Part shown: positions 29,543 through 40,355 of the stretch, piece after piece
Position numbering within the stretch: the first letter of the stretch is position 1
How the letters are laid out: the number at the start of each line of letters is the position of its first letter
NCBI RefSeq assembly: GCF_021290985.1
Contig: NZ_JAJOYU010000039.1
Coordinates: forward strand, 1 to 40,355
DNA from: Rheinheimera soli
Lineage (GTDB): Bacteria; Pseudomonadota; Gammaproteobacteria; Enterobacterales; Alteromonadaceae
Direction of reading: 5' to 3'
Length of the DNA: 40,355 nt
The notes under the pieces: model-generated
What the model was told of the DNA's origin: nothing
Seen by the model: the letters and a program-made list of their open reading frames with translations, nothing else
Databases searched by the model: none
Made by a program: the position numbers and the translations under genes

Positions 29543-30574
29543 ATGTCAGAGTCAAAATCCATTACGCCAAAAGCAAAACCTATAGTCTTAAGTGGTGCTC
29601 AGCCTTCAGGTCAGCTCACCATAGGCAATTATCTGGGAGCTTTGCGCCAGTGGGACAGGATGCAGGACGACTACGATTGTTTGTACTGTATCGTTGATTT
29701 GCACGCCATCACTGTGCGTCAGGACCCTGTGGCGCTGCGTAATGCGTCGCTCGATAGTCTGGCCTTATATCTGGCTTGTGGCATAGATCCAAACCGCTCC
29801 AGCGTCTTTATGCAGTCTCATGTGCCGGAGCACAGCCAATTGAACTGGATTTTAAATTGCTACACCCAGTTTGGTGAATTAAGCCGTATGACACAGTTTA
29901 AAGATAAATCTGAGCGTCACAGCAACAACGTCAATGCAGGTTTGTTTACTTACCCTGTGCTGATGGCGGCCGATATTCTGGTGTATAACGCGCACCAAGT
30001 TCCGGTTGGTCATGATCAGAAACAACACCTTGAACTGGCTCGTGATATAGCCACTCGTTTTAACGCTTTGCATGGTGATGTTTTTACTGTGCCAGAACCT
30101 TATATTCCTGGTGTAGCTGCTCGTGTGATGAGTTTGCAGGAGCCGACGAAAAAGATGTCCAAGTCGGATGAAAATCCATGGAACTTTGTCGGTTTGCTGG
30201 AAGATCCAAAGATGATCAGCAAAAAATTCAAAAAGGCCATGACAGATTCAGAAGATCCACCTCGAGTGACTTACGATCTGGAAAACAAAGCCGGTGTGGC
30301 TAACTTGCTGAGTATTTTAAGTGGTGTGACGGGCAAGCCGATTGACAGTCTGGTGGCTGAATACGAAGGCAAGATGTACGGTCACTTAAAAGGCGATGTA
30401 GCTGATGCTGTGATTGCGCTATTAGAACCTGTGCAGGCCAAATTCCATGAAATTCGTCAGGATCAGACCTTGATGAATCAGGTATTAAAACAGGGTGCTG
30501 CAGAAGCCAGAGCTCGTGCTGCTGTGACACTTGAAAAAGTGTATGAGGCTGTTGGTTTTGTTTTACCTACCTGA
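29543..30574 (+). CDS. trpS: Tryptophanyl-tRNA synthetase
   Basis: This class I aminoacyl-tRNA synthetase charges tRNA-Trp. The 343 residues show the HIGH-like TIGN (26-29) within [17 protein letters not shown] and K204-M-S-K-S. The family stretch [20 protein letters not shown] is also present. It directly abuts gph. Length compares with 334 in E. coli. Confidence 0.97.
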   Translation: MSESKSITPKAKPIVLSGAQPSGQLTIGNYLGALRQWDRMQDDYDCLYCIVDLHAITVRQDPVALRNASLDSLALYLACGIDPNRSSVFMQSHVPEHSQLNWILNCYTQFGELSRMTQFKDKSERHSNNVNAGLFTYPVLMAADILVYNAHQVPVGHDQKQHLELARDIATRFNALHGDVFTVPEPYIPGVAARVMSLQEPTKKMSKSDENPWNFVGLLEDPKMISKKFKKAMTDSEDPPRVTYDLENKAGVANLLSILSGVTGKPIDSLVAEYEGKMYGHLKGDVADAVIALLEPVQAKFHEIRQDQTLMNQVLKQGAAEARARAAVTLEKVYEAVGFVLPT

Positions 30575-30622
30575 ATTACGTCGGGTTAAGTTGCGAAATA
30601 GTACTGTAAAAGCCGGATTGTT

Positions 30623-31219
30623 ATGATTTTATTGATAGATAATTACGATTCTTTTACCTACAATTTAGTTCAGTATTTTGCTGAATTAGGAGAGCAGGTA
30701 CTGGTACGGCGTAACGATGAAATCAGCCTGACTCAAATTGCAGCGATCCGGCCTTCCAGTCTGGTGATTTCTCCAGGCCCCTGCAGTCCGGACCAGGCTG
30801 GTATTTCTCTGGCCGCCATTCAGCATTTTGCCGGACAACTTCCTATATTGGGGGTTTGTTTAGGCCATCAAGCGATAGCTCAGGCTTTTGGTGCTAAAGT
30901 GGTGCGGGCTAAAACCGTGATGCATGGTAAAAATTCGCTGATTAAACACCGGGATCAAGGTTTGTTTAAAGGCTTAAATAATCCATTGAACGTGACACGC
31001 TATCACTCACTGGTCGTGGATCAAGAGTCGGTGCCGGATGACTTTAGTATCGAGGCCTGGACTGAAGCTGATGAACCGGAAATTATGGCGCTGTCGCATA
31101 AAAAATTGCCTGTGCACGGGGTGCAATTTCATCCTGAGGCGATCTTAACTGAGCAGGGACATCAGTTATTACAGAATTTTCTGACATTGTGCAAAGGCCT
31201 GAACAATAATGATAAATAA
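30623..31219 (+). CDS. pabA: Glutamine amidotransferase of aminodeoxychorismate/anthranilate synthase (PabA/TrpG)
   Basis: This class I amidotransferase supplies ammonia to PabB (folate) or TrpE (tryptophan). The 198 residues have the nucleophile Cys79 in GVCLGHQA and the His-x-Glu pair in VQFHPEAI, plus the oxyanion SPGPCSP. PabA and TrpG are not separable by motif alone; the nearby argD, as in E. coli, favours PabA, possibly serving both. No pabB or trpE is in the window. Confidence 0.9.
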   Translation: MILLIDNYDSFTYNLVQYFAELGEQVLVRRNDEISLTQIAAIRPSSLVISPGPCSPDQAGISLAAIQHFAGQLPILGVCLGHQAIAQAFGAKVVRAKTVMHGKNSLIKHRDQGLFKGLNNPLNVTRYHSLVVDQESVPDDFSIEAWTEADEPEIMALSHKKLPVHGVQFHPEAILTEQGHQLLQNFLTLCKGLNNNDK

Positions 31220-31250
31220 GGTGTGTCAACACACAACGTAAAGGGTAGTT

Positions 31251-32372
31251 ATGTCTTTGTCTTTGTCTTCCTCCTCTTTGGAGCAGCTGTTTATTGATAA
31301 TCTGATTGGTGTCGACCCGAATCAGAAGCGTTTACGTTATTTGAAAAACCAGCAGCAAGAAACTGATGGTCGCCAGATGCTGGAAGTTGAACGTAAAGCA
31401 CTGGCAGCCCGTCAGTCAGGTGAAAACGCTAAAAAAATCTTCCTCGACTTTACGCAGGCCCATTTGCATGACGAGGTCGCTCAGGAACTGATGCAACGCC
31501 TGAGCAGCATTGAAGTGATCAGCAGTTCATTGTTTGATTTAGGGCCGAATTTCCCGGCTTTAATTGATGCTTTAAGTGCCAAAGCTGTGACGTTAAACCA
31601 GTTGGATCCATTGATAAGCAATGTGCAATGGCTGAAAGAAGATGTACTGCGTTTGGTGAACCAGCCACGGTATCGCAATAAGACCAGCTCGGGCAATATG
31701 GTCAAAGACATTAAAACCGCATTGCGTTTTTTAGGTGTGGAAGCACTGCAGTCTTTGGTGCCTGTCTATGCGTTTCGCCACTGTATTCCGCACTCCACTG
31801 ATCCTTTTGCTCAGTTTAAGGTCAAAATCTGGGAATATTCTTTAGCCACAGCTTTAGCTGCCCGTGAAATAGCAAATTCCCAGGGATTAAACGGCTTTGT
31901 CGCTTTTTCTGCTGCTATGTTCCAGACAATGGGCCATATGGTGGTGATCCGCAACTATTTACGTAGTTACGCACAAGTGAAACGCACTGAGTTATTACGA
32001 GCCCGTGATGCCCGCGATAATGAACTAACCGATGCTTTAGAAGCTTTAGATGCCGACGCTGGCTTTTTATCCAGCAGCATAGAAGAATTTGCCGGTATTA
32101 TCAGTGCTGATTTAATTGCTCGCTGGCAATTAAAACGTATGCCGTTGGCTGCTATTCTGGATCAAATCGCAGATGAAACGCCATTAAGCAGCTGTACTGA
32201 TTTAACCCGTGTTGTCAAACAAGCCAATACTTATGTGCAGGTGAAGTTTCTGGTTCAAGAGCAGCGACTGGATGTGGAAGAAGCCAACAAAGCGCTAAAC
32301 GACGCAGGTGTTCATAACGAAATGCGTAAAATGTTGTCTCAACTGGACCTGAAAAAGCTGTCATTTGAATAA
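31251..32372 (+). CDS. HDOD-domain protein
   Basis: This 373-residue protein has an HDOD domain (about 95-300), a metal-less relative of HD phosphohydrolases found in signalling proteins. Visible features are NFPALIDALSAKAVTLNQLDPLI, the NMVKDIKTALRFLGVEALQSLV helix pair, and an all-helical C-terminus. There is no GGDEF, EAL or receiver domain. It lies 31 bases after pabA, with GGGTAG before the ATG, so it may be co-transcribed. Role unknown. Confidence 0.8.
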   Translation: MSLSLSSSSLEQLFIDNLIGVDPNQKRLRYLKNQQQETDGRQMLEVERKALAARQSGENAKKIFLDFTQAHLHDEVAQELMQRLSSIEVISSSLFDLGPNFPALIDALSAKAVTLNQLDPLISNVQWLKEDVLRLVNQPRYRNKTSSGNMVKDIKTALRFLGVEALQSLVPVYAFRHCIPHSTDPFAQFKVKIWEYSLATALAAREIANSQGLNGFVAFSAAMFQTMGHMVVIRNYLRSYAQVKRTELLRARDARDNELTDALEALDADAGFLSSSIEEFAGIISADLIARWQLKRMPLAAILDQIADETPLSSCTDLTRVVKQANTYVQVKFLVQEQRLDVEEANKALNDAGVHNEMRKMLSQLDLKKLSFE

Positions 32373-33912
<1,540 letters not shown>

Positions 33913-33962
33913 ATTTAGCCTCTATTCATTGTCCGACTACATACTAATAAAGCAAAAAATGA

Positions 33963-33982
33963 AGCGCCTTTTCAAAGGCGCT
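33963..33982 (+). other. Hairpin between astC and astA
   Basis: AGCGCCTT-TTCA-AAGGCGCT is a perfect 8-bp stem in the 99-base gap, with no T tract after it. It may be an mRNA stability element that separates expression of astC from astAD. Confidence 0.5.
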
Positions 33983-34011
33983 CTGAAGCAAAATAACTGG
34001 AGTAAGCGACT

Positions 34012-36520
<2,509 letters not shown>

Positions 36521-36553
36521 TCCTGACAAAGTTCGTTTTTTAAGTTTTATTTT

Positions 36554-36580
36554 AATCGGGGCTATGCCCCGATTTGTTTT
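36554..36580 (+). terminator. Terminator after astD
   Basis: AATCGGGGC-TAT-GCCCCGATT forms a perfect 9-bp stem followed by TGTTTT, 33 bases after the astD stop. This is a textbook intrinsic terminator for the ast genes. Confidence 0.9.
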
Positions 36581-36695
36581 ATCAAACAAAATTTGCTTAA
36601 ATGACATTCACTTATCGGCAAATTATCTGGGCTTTTGTGTCAAGCACAGATAAAGTCCAGTATCCAGTGTTGTGCACTATAGGTGTCCCTTTTGT

Positions 36696-37046
36696 ATGGT
36701 AACTGATAAACCCGGCTACGAGCATCTGATCCAGTTTTTGACTGAACATTTGTCTTTGTTTGAACAACGAGGTCCAGTCGTCGCCGGAGCTAAAACTCTG
36801 GGTGAAGTGTTGGAAGAATCCATTGCTGAACAAATTATCCAGCTCTGTACTCAGCATACCGAATTGGAGATGAATCATCGCAGCATGATAGTGCGGGAAG
36901 TGGACGGCATCTTGTATGACTTTCAGGAGGTTCTGGCTTCGGTACTGGAGGAACCTGCCACTGCACAGCAAACTGAGCTCATTCAGGAGATTTCTTTGCT
37001 GATCAAAAATCTGTTTGATACTGCTATTGCGGCTTTGATGGATTAA
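36696..37046 (+). CDS. DUF3802-like small protein
   Basis: This acidic, all-helical protein of 116 residues resembles DUF3802 proteins of Shewanella and Vibrio as I remember them: GYEHLIQFLTEHLSLFE, an I-V-R-E-x-D motif (MIVREVDGILYDFQEVLASV) and LIKNLFD near the end. I chose ATG 36696 (AGGTG upstream) over GTG 36672. No catalytic motif, signal peptide or membrane helix is visible. Function unknown; it sits between ast and the osmC/speD pair. Confidence 0.7.
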   Translation: MVTDKPGYEHLIQFLTEHLSLFEQRGPVVAGAKTLGEVLEESIAEQIIQLCTQHTELEMNHRSMIVREVDGILYDFQEVLASVLEEPATAQQTELIQEISLLIKNLFDTAIAALMD

Positions 37047-37116
37047 TCTTAACTAGCCTCATTTGACTGTTTTCCGTAAAATAGTCGTTCTTTGACTACG
37101 GACAACAGGATCTCCT

Positions 37117-37551
37117 ATGCAAGCCAGCGTAAAATGGGCCGGTGACCAAACCTTTATTGGCCGCTCTGACAGTGGTCACAATGTGGTGTTTGATGCCCAC
37201 AAAGAGGGCAGTGCTGCACCAAGCCCTATGGAAATGGTGTTGATGGCAGCTGGCGCCTGTTCTTCGGTGGACGTCGTCAGCATTTTGCAAAAAGCCCGCC
37301 AGCAAGTCACGGATTGTGAAGTGATTTTGACTGGCGAACGTGTAGATACTATTCCTCGTGTATTCAGTAAAATTCATCTGCATTTTGTCGTGACAGGTTT
37401 TAATGTCAGCGAGAAACATGTGGAAAAGGCGGTAAATCTGTCGGCTGAGAAATACTGTTCAGTGTCTATTATGTTGTCACAAAGTGTTGAAGTGACTCAT
37501 TCTTTTAGTGTGAAACAATCCGAAGTGCAGCCTGCGGCTGAATCTGAATAA
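37117..37551 (+). CDS. yhfA: OsmC-family protein (YhfA-like)
   Basis: The 144-residue OsmC-like protein has the two redox Cys of the fold, in GACSSVDV (Cys48) and EKYCSVSI. The pattern PSPMEMVLMAAGACSSVD matches the E. coli YhfA subgroup, whose role is not firmly known; OsmC relatives reduce hydroperoxides. AGGA precedes the ATG. In E. coli yhfA neighbours crp and prkB; here it neighbours speD and prkB. Confidence 0.88.
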   Translation: MQASVKWAGDQTFIGRSDSGHNVVFDAHKEGSAAPSPMEMVLMAAGACSSVDVVSILQKARQQVTDCEVILTGERVDTIPRVFSKIHLHFVVTGFNVSEKHVEKAVNLSAEKYCSVSIMLSQSVEVTHSFSVKQSEVQPAAESE

Positions 37552-37614
37552 GGATTGCATCAGAGCTGTTGTTCTATACTGAATTGCAGCTCTGACTATT
37601 GAGGTAAAGAAGAC

Positions 37615-38421
37615 GTGGTTAAACCTTTTGAAAAACTAAGACTGCATGGTTTTAACAACCTAACCAAAAGCCTGAGTTTCAGCATTTACGATATTTGTTA
37701 TGCCCAAACCGAGCAGCATCGTCAGGAGTATATCTCCTATATTGACGAGCAATACAATGCTGACCGCCTGACTGATATTCTGAGTGAAGTGGTGGATATC
37801 ATAGGCGCAAACATTTTAAATATTGCCCGGCAGGATTATGACCCACAAGGTGCCAGCGTGACTATTCTGGTCTGTGAAGAGCCTATAGAAGGTTCACCTG
37901 ACAATTCAGAAAACCCGGGCCCATTGCCGGATTCTGTGGTGGCGCACTTAGATAAAAGCCATATTTGTGTACATACCTACCCTGAAGTGCATCCACAGGA
38001 TGGCATCTGTACTTTCCGTGCTGATATTGAAGTCTCGACTTGTGGCTTAATTTCGCCACTAAAAGCGCTAAACTTCCTGATCCACAGTTTTGAATCGGAC
38101 ATAGTGACCATAGATTACCGGGTGCGTGGTTTTACCCGAGATGTGAAAGGTGTCAAACACTACATAGACCATCCTATTCATTCGATTCAGAATTTTATGG
38201 ACGAGCAGACCAAAAATGCCTTCCAGATGGTGGATGTGAATGTCTATCAGGAAAACCTGTTCCACACCAAAATGATGCTGAAAGAGTATGATTTGAACAA
38301 CTATCTGTTTGGTACCGGTGTCGGCGAGCTGGACGATGTTGAGCGTAAAGCCATCAATAAAAAAGTGAAACGCGAAATGCGGGAAATCTTTTACGGCCGC
38401 AATTTGCCGGAAATGGAATAA
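37615..38421 (+). CDS. speD: S-adenosylmethionine decarboxylase proenzyme
   Basis: SpeD makes decarboxylated SAM, the aminopropyl donor for spermidine. It self-cleaves to create a pyruvoyl cofactor: the site is Lys114-Ser115 in [14 protein letters not shown], corresponding to Ser112 of E. coli. The 268 residues (E. coli 264) also keep [19 protein letters not shown] and [19 protein letters not shown], so it is the long enterobacterial class. It starts with GTG, with GAGG upstream. speE is not adjacent in this window. Confidence 0.96.
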   Translation: MVKPFEKLRLHGFNNLTKSLSFSIYDICYAQTEQHRQEYISYIDEQYNADRLTDILSEVVDIIGANILNIARQDYDPQGASVTILVCEEPIEGSPDNSENPGPLPDSVVAHLDKSHICVHTYPEVHPQDGICTFRADIEVSTCGLISPLKALNFLIHSFESDIVTIDYRVRGFTRDVKGVKHYIDHPIHSIQNFMDEQTKNAFQMVDVNVYQENLFHTKMMLKEYDLNNYLFGTGVGELDDVERKAINKKVKREMREIFYGRNLPEME

Positions 38422-38435
38422 GTCTCCCCACTCAA

Positions 38436-38474
38436 GAGTAGAAGCTCAGAGTTTTAGACTCTGAACTTCTACTC
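38436..38474. terminator. Bidirectional terminator of speD and prkB
   Basis: GAGTAGAAG-C-TCAGAGT (38436-38452) pairs with ACTCTGA-A-CTTCTACTC (38458-38474): 16 base pairs with one mismatch and a 5-base loop. It lies between convergent speD and prkB, and the prkB stop codon (38469-38471) is inside its right arm. Neither side has a strong T tract. Confidence 0.7.
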
Positions 38475-39362
38475 CAACCAGTTAATCTGCCCTCTGGCCT
38501 GACGGCGCTTAATAATCAGCTGTTCTACCAGGGGCGTTAATATCAGCTCCATGGCTAAATTCATTTTTCCTCCCGGCACCACCAATGTATTGACCCGCGA
38601 CATAAAAGCGCCGTTGATCATTTGCAGGTAGTAGGGGAAGTCGACATGTTTAATACCGCGAAAACGGATCACCACAAAACTCTCATCTAAAGACGGAATA
38701 TCTTTGGCGCTGAAGGGGTTCGAGGTATCTACTGTTGGCACACGCTGAAAGTTGATATGAGTGCGGGAAAACTGCGGAGTGATCTGATTCACATAGTCAT
38801 CCATGCTGCGCACTATGCTCGACATCACAGCTTCACGGCTATGGCCCCGTTCTGAAGTGTCGCGGATGATTTTTTGGATCCACTCTAAGTTGACTATAGG
38901 CACCATGCCAATCAGCAAATCCACATGTTGGGCCACATTGTTTTGTTCAGTCACCACACCACCGTGTAAGCCTTCATAAAACAACAAGTCGGTGTTGGGT
39001 CTTAGATCCTGCCAGGGCGTAAAAGTACCAGGCAGTTGGTTGTAAGGCACAGCTTCATCAAAGGTATGCAAATACTGTCGTACTTTACCTGTGCCCGTTT
39101 CGGCATAGCTGGAGAACAGCGATTCTAAAGCGGCAAAGTCGTTGGCTTCAGCACCAAAATAGCTGATGTGTTTACCTTGCTCTTTGGCTTTACGTATTTC
39201 CAGATCCATTTCTGGTCTGCTGTATTTGTGAAAACAATCCCCTGCAACAAAACCGGCATCAATACCAAGGCTGCGGAATATATGGGAAAAGGCGCTCATC
39301 GTGGTGGTGGTGCCAGCACCTGAGGAGCCTGTGACCGCAATAATAGGGTTTTTGTGAGACAT
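38469..39362 (-). CDS. prkB: Phosphoribulokinase-like protein PrkB
   Basis: This P-loop kinase-like protein of 297 residues is very close to E. coli PrkB/YhfC as I recall it: IAVTGSSGAGTTTT (P-loop, about 8-21, lacking the usual Lys, as in E. coli), FHKYSRPEMD, LFYEGLHGGVV and RDTSERGHSREAVM. True phosphoribulokinase activity is doubtful because no RuBisCO or other Calvin-cycle gene is here; the substrate in these bacteria is uncertain. Confidence 0.92.
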   Translation of the reverse strand: MSHKNPIIAVTGSSGAGTTTTMSAFSHIFRSLGIDAGFVAGDCFHKYSRPEMDLEIRKAKEQGKHISYFGAEANDFAALESLFSSYAETGTGKVRQYLHTFDEAVPYNQLPGTFTPWQDLRPNTDLLFYEGLHGGVVTEQNNVAQHVDLLIGMVPIVNLEWIQKIIRDTSERGHSREAVMSSIVRSMDDYVNQITPQFSRTHINFQRVPTVDTSNPFSAKDIPSLDESFVVIRFRGIKHVDFPYYLQMINGAFMSRVNTLVVPGGKMNLAMELILTPLVEQLIIKRRQARGQINWLE

Positions 39363-39470
39363 AAAAAGCCAGGTTGTGTTGATTGTCAGCCGACTACCAT
39401 AAAGGATAAAGTAAGGTTACTGCAAGCACAGTAATGAAGCTGCTGCTGATGAACAAAGAAGGACCATCAA

Positions 39471-40340
39471 GTGCGATCATTTTCTCTTGCTTTGGCTGTG
39501 ATGGCGTTGCCAGTGGCTGCAGCCTTGCCACGATATAATTTATATCTAACTGATTTATCGAAAGATTTATCTGTTTCTAACACAATAAAAATTAACAAAG
39601 CTCCAACTTATATCAACCAGCCAGCTTTTAGTAGTGATGGGAAAAGCTTATTTTTTACGCTGGAGCAGGGCAAAGATGCAGCGGTGCAAACCGATATTGG
39701 CGTGTATGTTATCGCGGATAAAAAACAAGATGTGCTGACTAAAACAGCGTTAAGTGAATATTCACCGACTTTATTGCCTGATGGTTCAGGTGTTTCTATT
39801 GTCGTGGTAGAAGCGGATCAAACGCAACGATTATGGAAAGTGGACTGGCAAGGTAACAGCAGTTTGCTGAAAACAGAGCCCAAAGGTGTCGGCTATCATG
39901 CCTGGGGGCCACACCAGGATTTATTGTTGTTTATTTTGGGTGATAAAGAAGATAACCACACAGTGCGTTATCTGGATAAAGACGGAAAGCTGACGACCTT
40001 GGCTACTGGAGTTGGTAGGGCTTTAAGCTGGCAGCCTGGTACTCAGAAAGGGTTTTACACTCAGGCTAAACACGATCAGTTGTATTTAAGTTCTTACGAT
40101 GTAAAAACCAATGCGAAGATTCAAACTGAACTAGCTCTGCCAAAGGGTGGACAGGATTTAGTCTGGTGGTCTGAAGATAAGTTGCTGGTGTCAGCTGGTA
40201 CAAAAATTTATCAGTGGCAGGTTCAGGGCAAACAAGAATGGAACTTGTGGCTGGATTTATCCAAAGAATGTGGCACTGAAGTCAGCCGTTTTGCACTCAA
40301 CAAGGAGCGCAACCGATTGGCTTTTGTTTGTAAGGCGTAA
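39471..40340 (+). CDS. Secreted TolB-like beta-propeller protein (PD40 repeats)
   Basis: This 289-residue protein begins at GTG 39471 with a signal peptide (MRSFSLALAVMALPVAAALP). Repeated PD40/WD40-like blades follow, such as INQPAFSSDGKSLFFTLEQG, YSPTLLPDGSGVSIVVVEAD and HAWGPHQDLLLFILGDKED. TolB and peptidase N-terminal propellers share this repeat. No catalytic domain is present. It is divergent from prkB (108 bases apart) and no tol/pal gene is near. Two Cys occur near the C-terminus (KECGTE, FVCKA). Function unknown. Confidence 0.7.
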   Translation: MRSFSLALAVMALPVAAALPRYNLYLTDLSKDLSVSNTIKINKAPTYINQPAFSSDGKSLFFTLEQGKDAAVQTDIGVYVIADKKQDVLTKTALSEYSPTLLPDGSGVSIVVVEADQTQRLWKVDWQGNSSLLKTEPKGVGYHAWGPHQDLLLFILGDKEDNHTVRYLDKDGKLTTLATGVGRALSWQPGTQKGFYTQAKHDQLYLSSYDVKTNAKIQTELALPKGGQDLVWWSEDKLLVSAGTKIYQWQVQGKQEWNLWLDLSKECGTEVSRFALNKERNRLAFVCKA

Positions 40341-40345
40341 AAGAA

Positions 40346-40355
40346 GGGTCAGAGG
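40346..40355 (+). repeat. Partial GGGTCAGA repeat at window end
   Basis: GGGTCAGAGG starts 5 bases after the stop of the propeller gene. It shares the core GGGTCAGA with the repeat at 1-16 and is related to the argH palindrome arm. The window ends here, so the rest is unseen. Confidence 0.35.

Noticed and set aside
36612-36971. 119-codon minus-strand frame over the DUF3802-like gene
   Set aside because: The plus-strand frame looks like a real family member and has a ribosome site; the antisense frame has neither.
39397-39406. P-loop without Lys in PrkB (GSSGAGTTTT at the N-terminus of the 38469-39362 gene), first read as a broken motif
   Set aside because: E. coli PrkB has the same Thr-rich loop as I recall it, so this is a family trait, not damage.

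Overview
The window reads as an ordinary, densely coded chromosomal segment of a gammaproteobacterium. Gene content and protein sequences suggest the Alteromonadales/Chromatiaceae side, with Rheinheimera or a close relative as my best guess from memory. Much of the gene order is that of E. coli: metJ/metBLF; an arg biosynthesis operon; mrcA divergent from pilMNOPQ (the hof genes of E. coli), then aroK-aroB-damX-dam and rpe-gph-trpS; pabA near argD; and yhfA and prkB. I see no rRNA, tRNA, CRISPR array, phage, integrase or intact insertion sequence.

Layout. 1-5.7 kb: metJ, divergent from metB-metL-metF with met boxes over the shared control region, then the RNA phosphodiesterase gene thpR. 5.8-7.5 kb: a SulP anion transporter. 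7.6-13.3 kb: argC-argB-argF-argG-argH behind an ARG-box-like operator, ending in a large nested palindrome. 13.3-14.7 kb: an orphan periplasmic solute-binding-like protein and a DUF533/YebE-type protein. 14.8-22.2 kb: mrcA (PBP1A) facing away from pilMNOPQ. 22.3-26.6 kb: aroK, aroB, damX, dam. 26.6-27.9 kb: three minus-strand genes (a DUF2970-like protein, a small unknown protein and a TorF-like outer-membrane protein) that split dam from rpe. 28.2-30.6 kb: rpe, gph, trpS. 30.6-36.5 kb: pabA, an HDOD gene, then argD/astC, astA and astD. 36.7-40.3 kb: a DUF3802-like gene, yhfA-like osmC, speD, a convergent prkB, and a secreted TolB-like beta-propeller protein.

How the genes work together. One theme is the aspartate-methionine-SAM axis: MetJ senses SAM, MetB/MetL/MetF feed methionine synthesis, and Dam and SpeD consume SAM. 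A second is arginine: argCBFGH makes it, and astC/astA/astD degrade it through the succinyl pathway, with the AstC/ArgD aminotransferase likely serving both. A third is the cell envelope: PBP1A, the type IV pilus alignment complex and secretin, DamX and a TorF-like protein.

I looked for an undescribed system and found no convincing one. The most worthwhile leads are: (i) a GGGTCAGA repeat family that lies just after stop codons at both window edges and forms a 55-bp nested palindrome after argH; (ii) the minus-strand cassette inserted between dam and rpe, whose DUF2970-like gene overlaps the dam 3' end by 82 bp; (iii) leader hairpins in the arg operon; and (iv) a convergent hairpin that contains the prkB stop codon.
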